Assembly (NCBI GenBank): GCA_030446955.1 | Contig: JAUJMG010000003.1 | Location: 31,507-38,321 of the forward strand | Origin: Thermomicrobiales bacterium | GTDB lineage: Bacteria > Chloroflexota > Chloroflexia > Thermomicrobiales > UBA6265 | Direction of reading: 5' to 3' | DNA: 6,815 nucleotides | Shown here: in pieces, positions 5,808-6,815 of the stretch | Layout of the letters: each line of letters begins with the position of its first letter | Numbering within the stretch: the stretch's first letter is position 1 | Translations under genes and position numbers: made by a program | Notes under the pieces: generated by a model | Database searches by the model: none | Seen by the model: only the letters and a program-made list of their open reading frames with translations | Told to the model about the DNA's origin: nothing

Positions 5808-6815
5808 CTATGCCCGCCCCTCGGAGGCCGGGCGGTAGAGGCGGTGGATGTACTCCACCAGCATCCGACGGGCGGAGAAGGCGGGCGCGACGGTGCGGAT
5901 CGCCTCCTTCGCCACCCGCACCCAGCCGACCGGCATCCCGTTTGCATCGCGCTCGTAGTACAGGGGCACCATGGTGGACTCCAGCAGCGCGTAGATGGCG
6001 TCTGCCTCCGCCGCGTCCTGGGCATCCGGGTCCAGCGGCGCCGGAGCGACCCCCCAGCCGTTGCTGTTGTCGGGCGACCACCCTTCCAGCCACCAGCCGT
6101 CCAGGATGCTCAGGTTCGGCACCCCGTTCGCGGCCGCCTTCATCCCGCTGGTCCCGCTTGCCTCCATCGGCGCCCGCGGGGTGTTCAACCACACGTCCAC
6201 CCCGGCCACCATCGAGGCGGTCAGCCCCATGTCGTAGTCCTCGGCGAAGGCGACACGGCCGCCCAGCCGGGGATCGCGGGCGCGCCCGTAGATCTCCTGG
6301 ATCAATCGCTTGCCGCCCTCGTCGGCCGGGTGGGCCTTGCCGGCAAAGACGATCTGCACCGGCCGCTCCGGGTCGTTCAGGATCCGGGCTAGACGGTCCA
6401 GGTCGTGGAAGAGCAGGGTGGCCCGCTTGTAGGTGGCGAAGCGGCGGGCAAAGCCGATCGTGAAGACCTCCCGCTCCAGGAACGGCCCCGAGGAGACGAC
6501 CTGCACCGGGTCAAAATCCCCGGCCGCCCAGCGCCGGCGGGATCGATCGTCGAGCAGGTCGACCAGGTCCTGCTTTGCGGCGAGGTGCGCCGCCCAGAAG
6601 TCCCCCTCCGGGATCGACCGCACCGGTTCCCAGGTCATCGGGTCATCTTGCCGGTCTCGCCAGCCGGGTTCCAGGTGGCGGTCCAGCACGGCCGCGATCC
6701 GCGGCGCGATCCAGGTGGGGAGGTGGACCCCGTTGGTGATCGAGGTGATCGGGACCACGGACGGCGCCACGCCTGGCCAGATGTCTCCCCACTGGGTGCG
6801 GGTGATCTCGCCGTG
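5808..6815 (-). CDS. glgP: Alpha-glucan phosphorylase (GT35), C-terminal part; N-terminus lies beyond the window
   Basis: Pyridoxal-phosphate enzyme that releases glucose 1-phosphate from glycogen or maltodextrin in the cytoplasm. The frame is open from the right window edge to TAG at 5808-5810 and gives 335 residues, numbered here from the edge. It opens with HGEITRTQWGDIWPG (1-15), then ITNGVHLPTW (26-35), a characteristic segment of the short alpha-glucan phosphorylase family (TIGR02094 type). FARRFATYKRA (122-132) carries the Arg and Lys that bind the substrate phosphate. VFAGKAHPAD (156-165) follows. APMEASGTSGMKAAANG (215-231) contains Lys226, the expected lysine that binds the cofactor, and NLSILDGWW (234-242) comes next. 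All key residues of this half are present, so nothing suggests a broken gene. A GTG at 6768-6770 lies inside the protein and is not the start, because conserved sequence continues upstream of it. The complete family is about 700-850 residues. The gene converges on the methyltransferase gene. Confidence 0.95.
   Translation of the reverse strand, partial: HGEITRTQWGDIWPGVAPSVVPITSITNGVHLPTWIAPRIAAVLDRHLEPGWRDRQDDPMTWEPVRSIPEGDFWAAHLAAKQDLVDLLDDRSRRRWAAGDFDPVQVVSSGPFLEREVFTIGFARRFATYKRATLLFHDLDRLARILNDPERPVQIVFAGKAHPADEGGKRLIQEIYGRARDPRLGGRVAFAEDYDMGLTASMVAGVDVWLNTPRAPMEASGTSGMKAAANGVPNLSILDGWWLEGWSPDNSNGWGVAPAPLDPDAQDAAEADAIYALLESTMVPLYYERDANGMPVGWVRVAKEAIRTVAPAFSARRMLVEYIHRLYRPASEGRA

Noticed and set aside
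5223..6463. Open frames opposite the methyltransferase and phosphorylase genes
   Set aside because: They run across recognised domains in the other frame and give no recognisable protein; some also cross the hairpin-bearing convergent gap.
6768..6770. GTG as the phosphorylase start
   Set aside because: Conserved phosphorylase sequence (HGEITRTQWGDIWPG) continues upstream to the window edge, so this is an internal valine codon.

Overview
The window is GC-rich bacterial chromosome. It holds five protein genes on both strands, two of them cut by the window ends. The proteins recognised are housekeeping carbon-metabolism enzymes flanking a small envelope-glycan type gene group. High GC, a biotin carboxylase fused to its carrier domain, a short-type alpha-glucan phosphorylase and Arg/Ala/Gly/Pro-rich proteins would suit Chloroflexota of the Thermomicrobia/Sphaerobacter kind, or an actinobacterium. 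This placement is inference from overall look; no rRNA or other phylogenetic marker is present.

Layout. (1) Positions 1-1607, minus strand: alpha subunit of an acyl-CoA (acetyl/propionyl-CoA) carboxylase, complete at its N-terminus and cut just as the C-terminal biotinyl domain begins. (2) 1608-2096: a 489-bp divergent intergenic region without a recognisable gene; it carries the carboxylase ribosome binding site, an inverted repeat, and a short palindromic element that recurs downstream. (3) 2097-4028, plus: a polytopic membrane protein of the GT-C glycosyltransferase (GT39/ArnT-like) type. (4) 4029-4134: a gap with a hairpin followed by the second copy of the palindromic element. (5) 4135-4920, plus: a cytoplasmic GT2 glycosyltransferase related to polyprenyl-phosphate sugar synthases, and 4917-5678, plus: a class I SAM methyltransferase whose GTG start overlaps the GT2 stop by 4 nt. 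(6) 5679-5807: a convergent gap with two hairpins. (7) 5808-6815, minus: the C-terminal part of an alpha-glucan phosphorylase.

How the genes may work together. The GT2 enzyme could load a sugar onto a polyprenyl phosphate, the GT-C protein could move it from that lipid to an acceptor outside the membrane, and the methyltransferase could modify the sugar, lipid or a related compound. This is inference from gene families and adjacency. The most notable observation beyond the genes is the 12-bp sequence CCATGTATCATG, found upstream of both glycosyltransferase genes. It suggests a shared operator or promoter element. I found no CRISPR array, mobile element, tRNA or rRNA, and no clear sign of a wholly unknown system.
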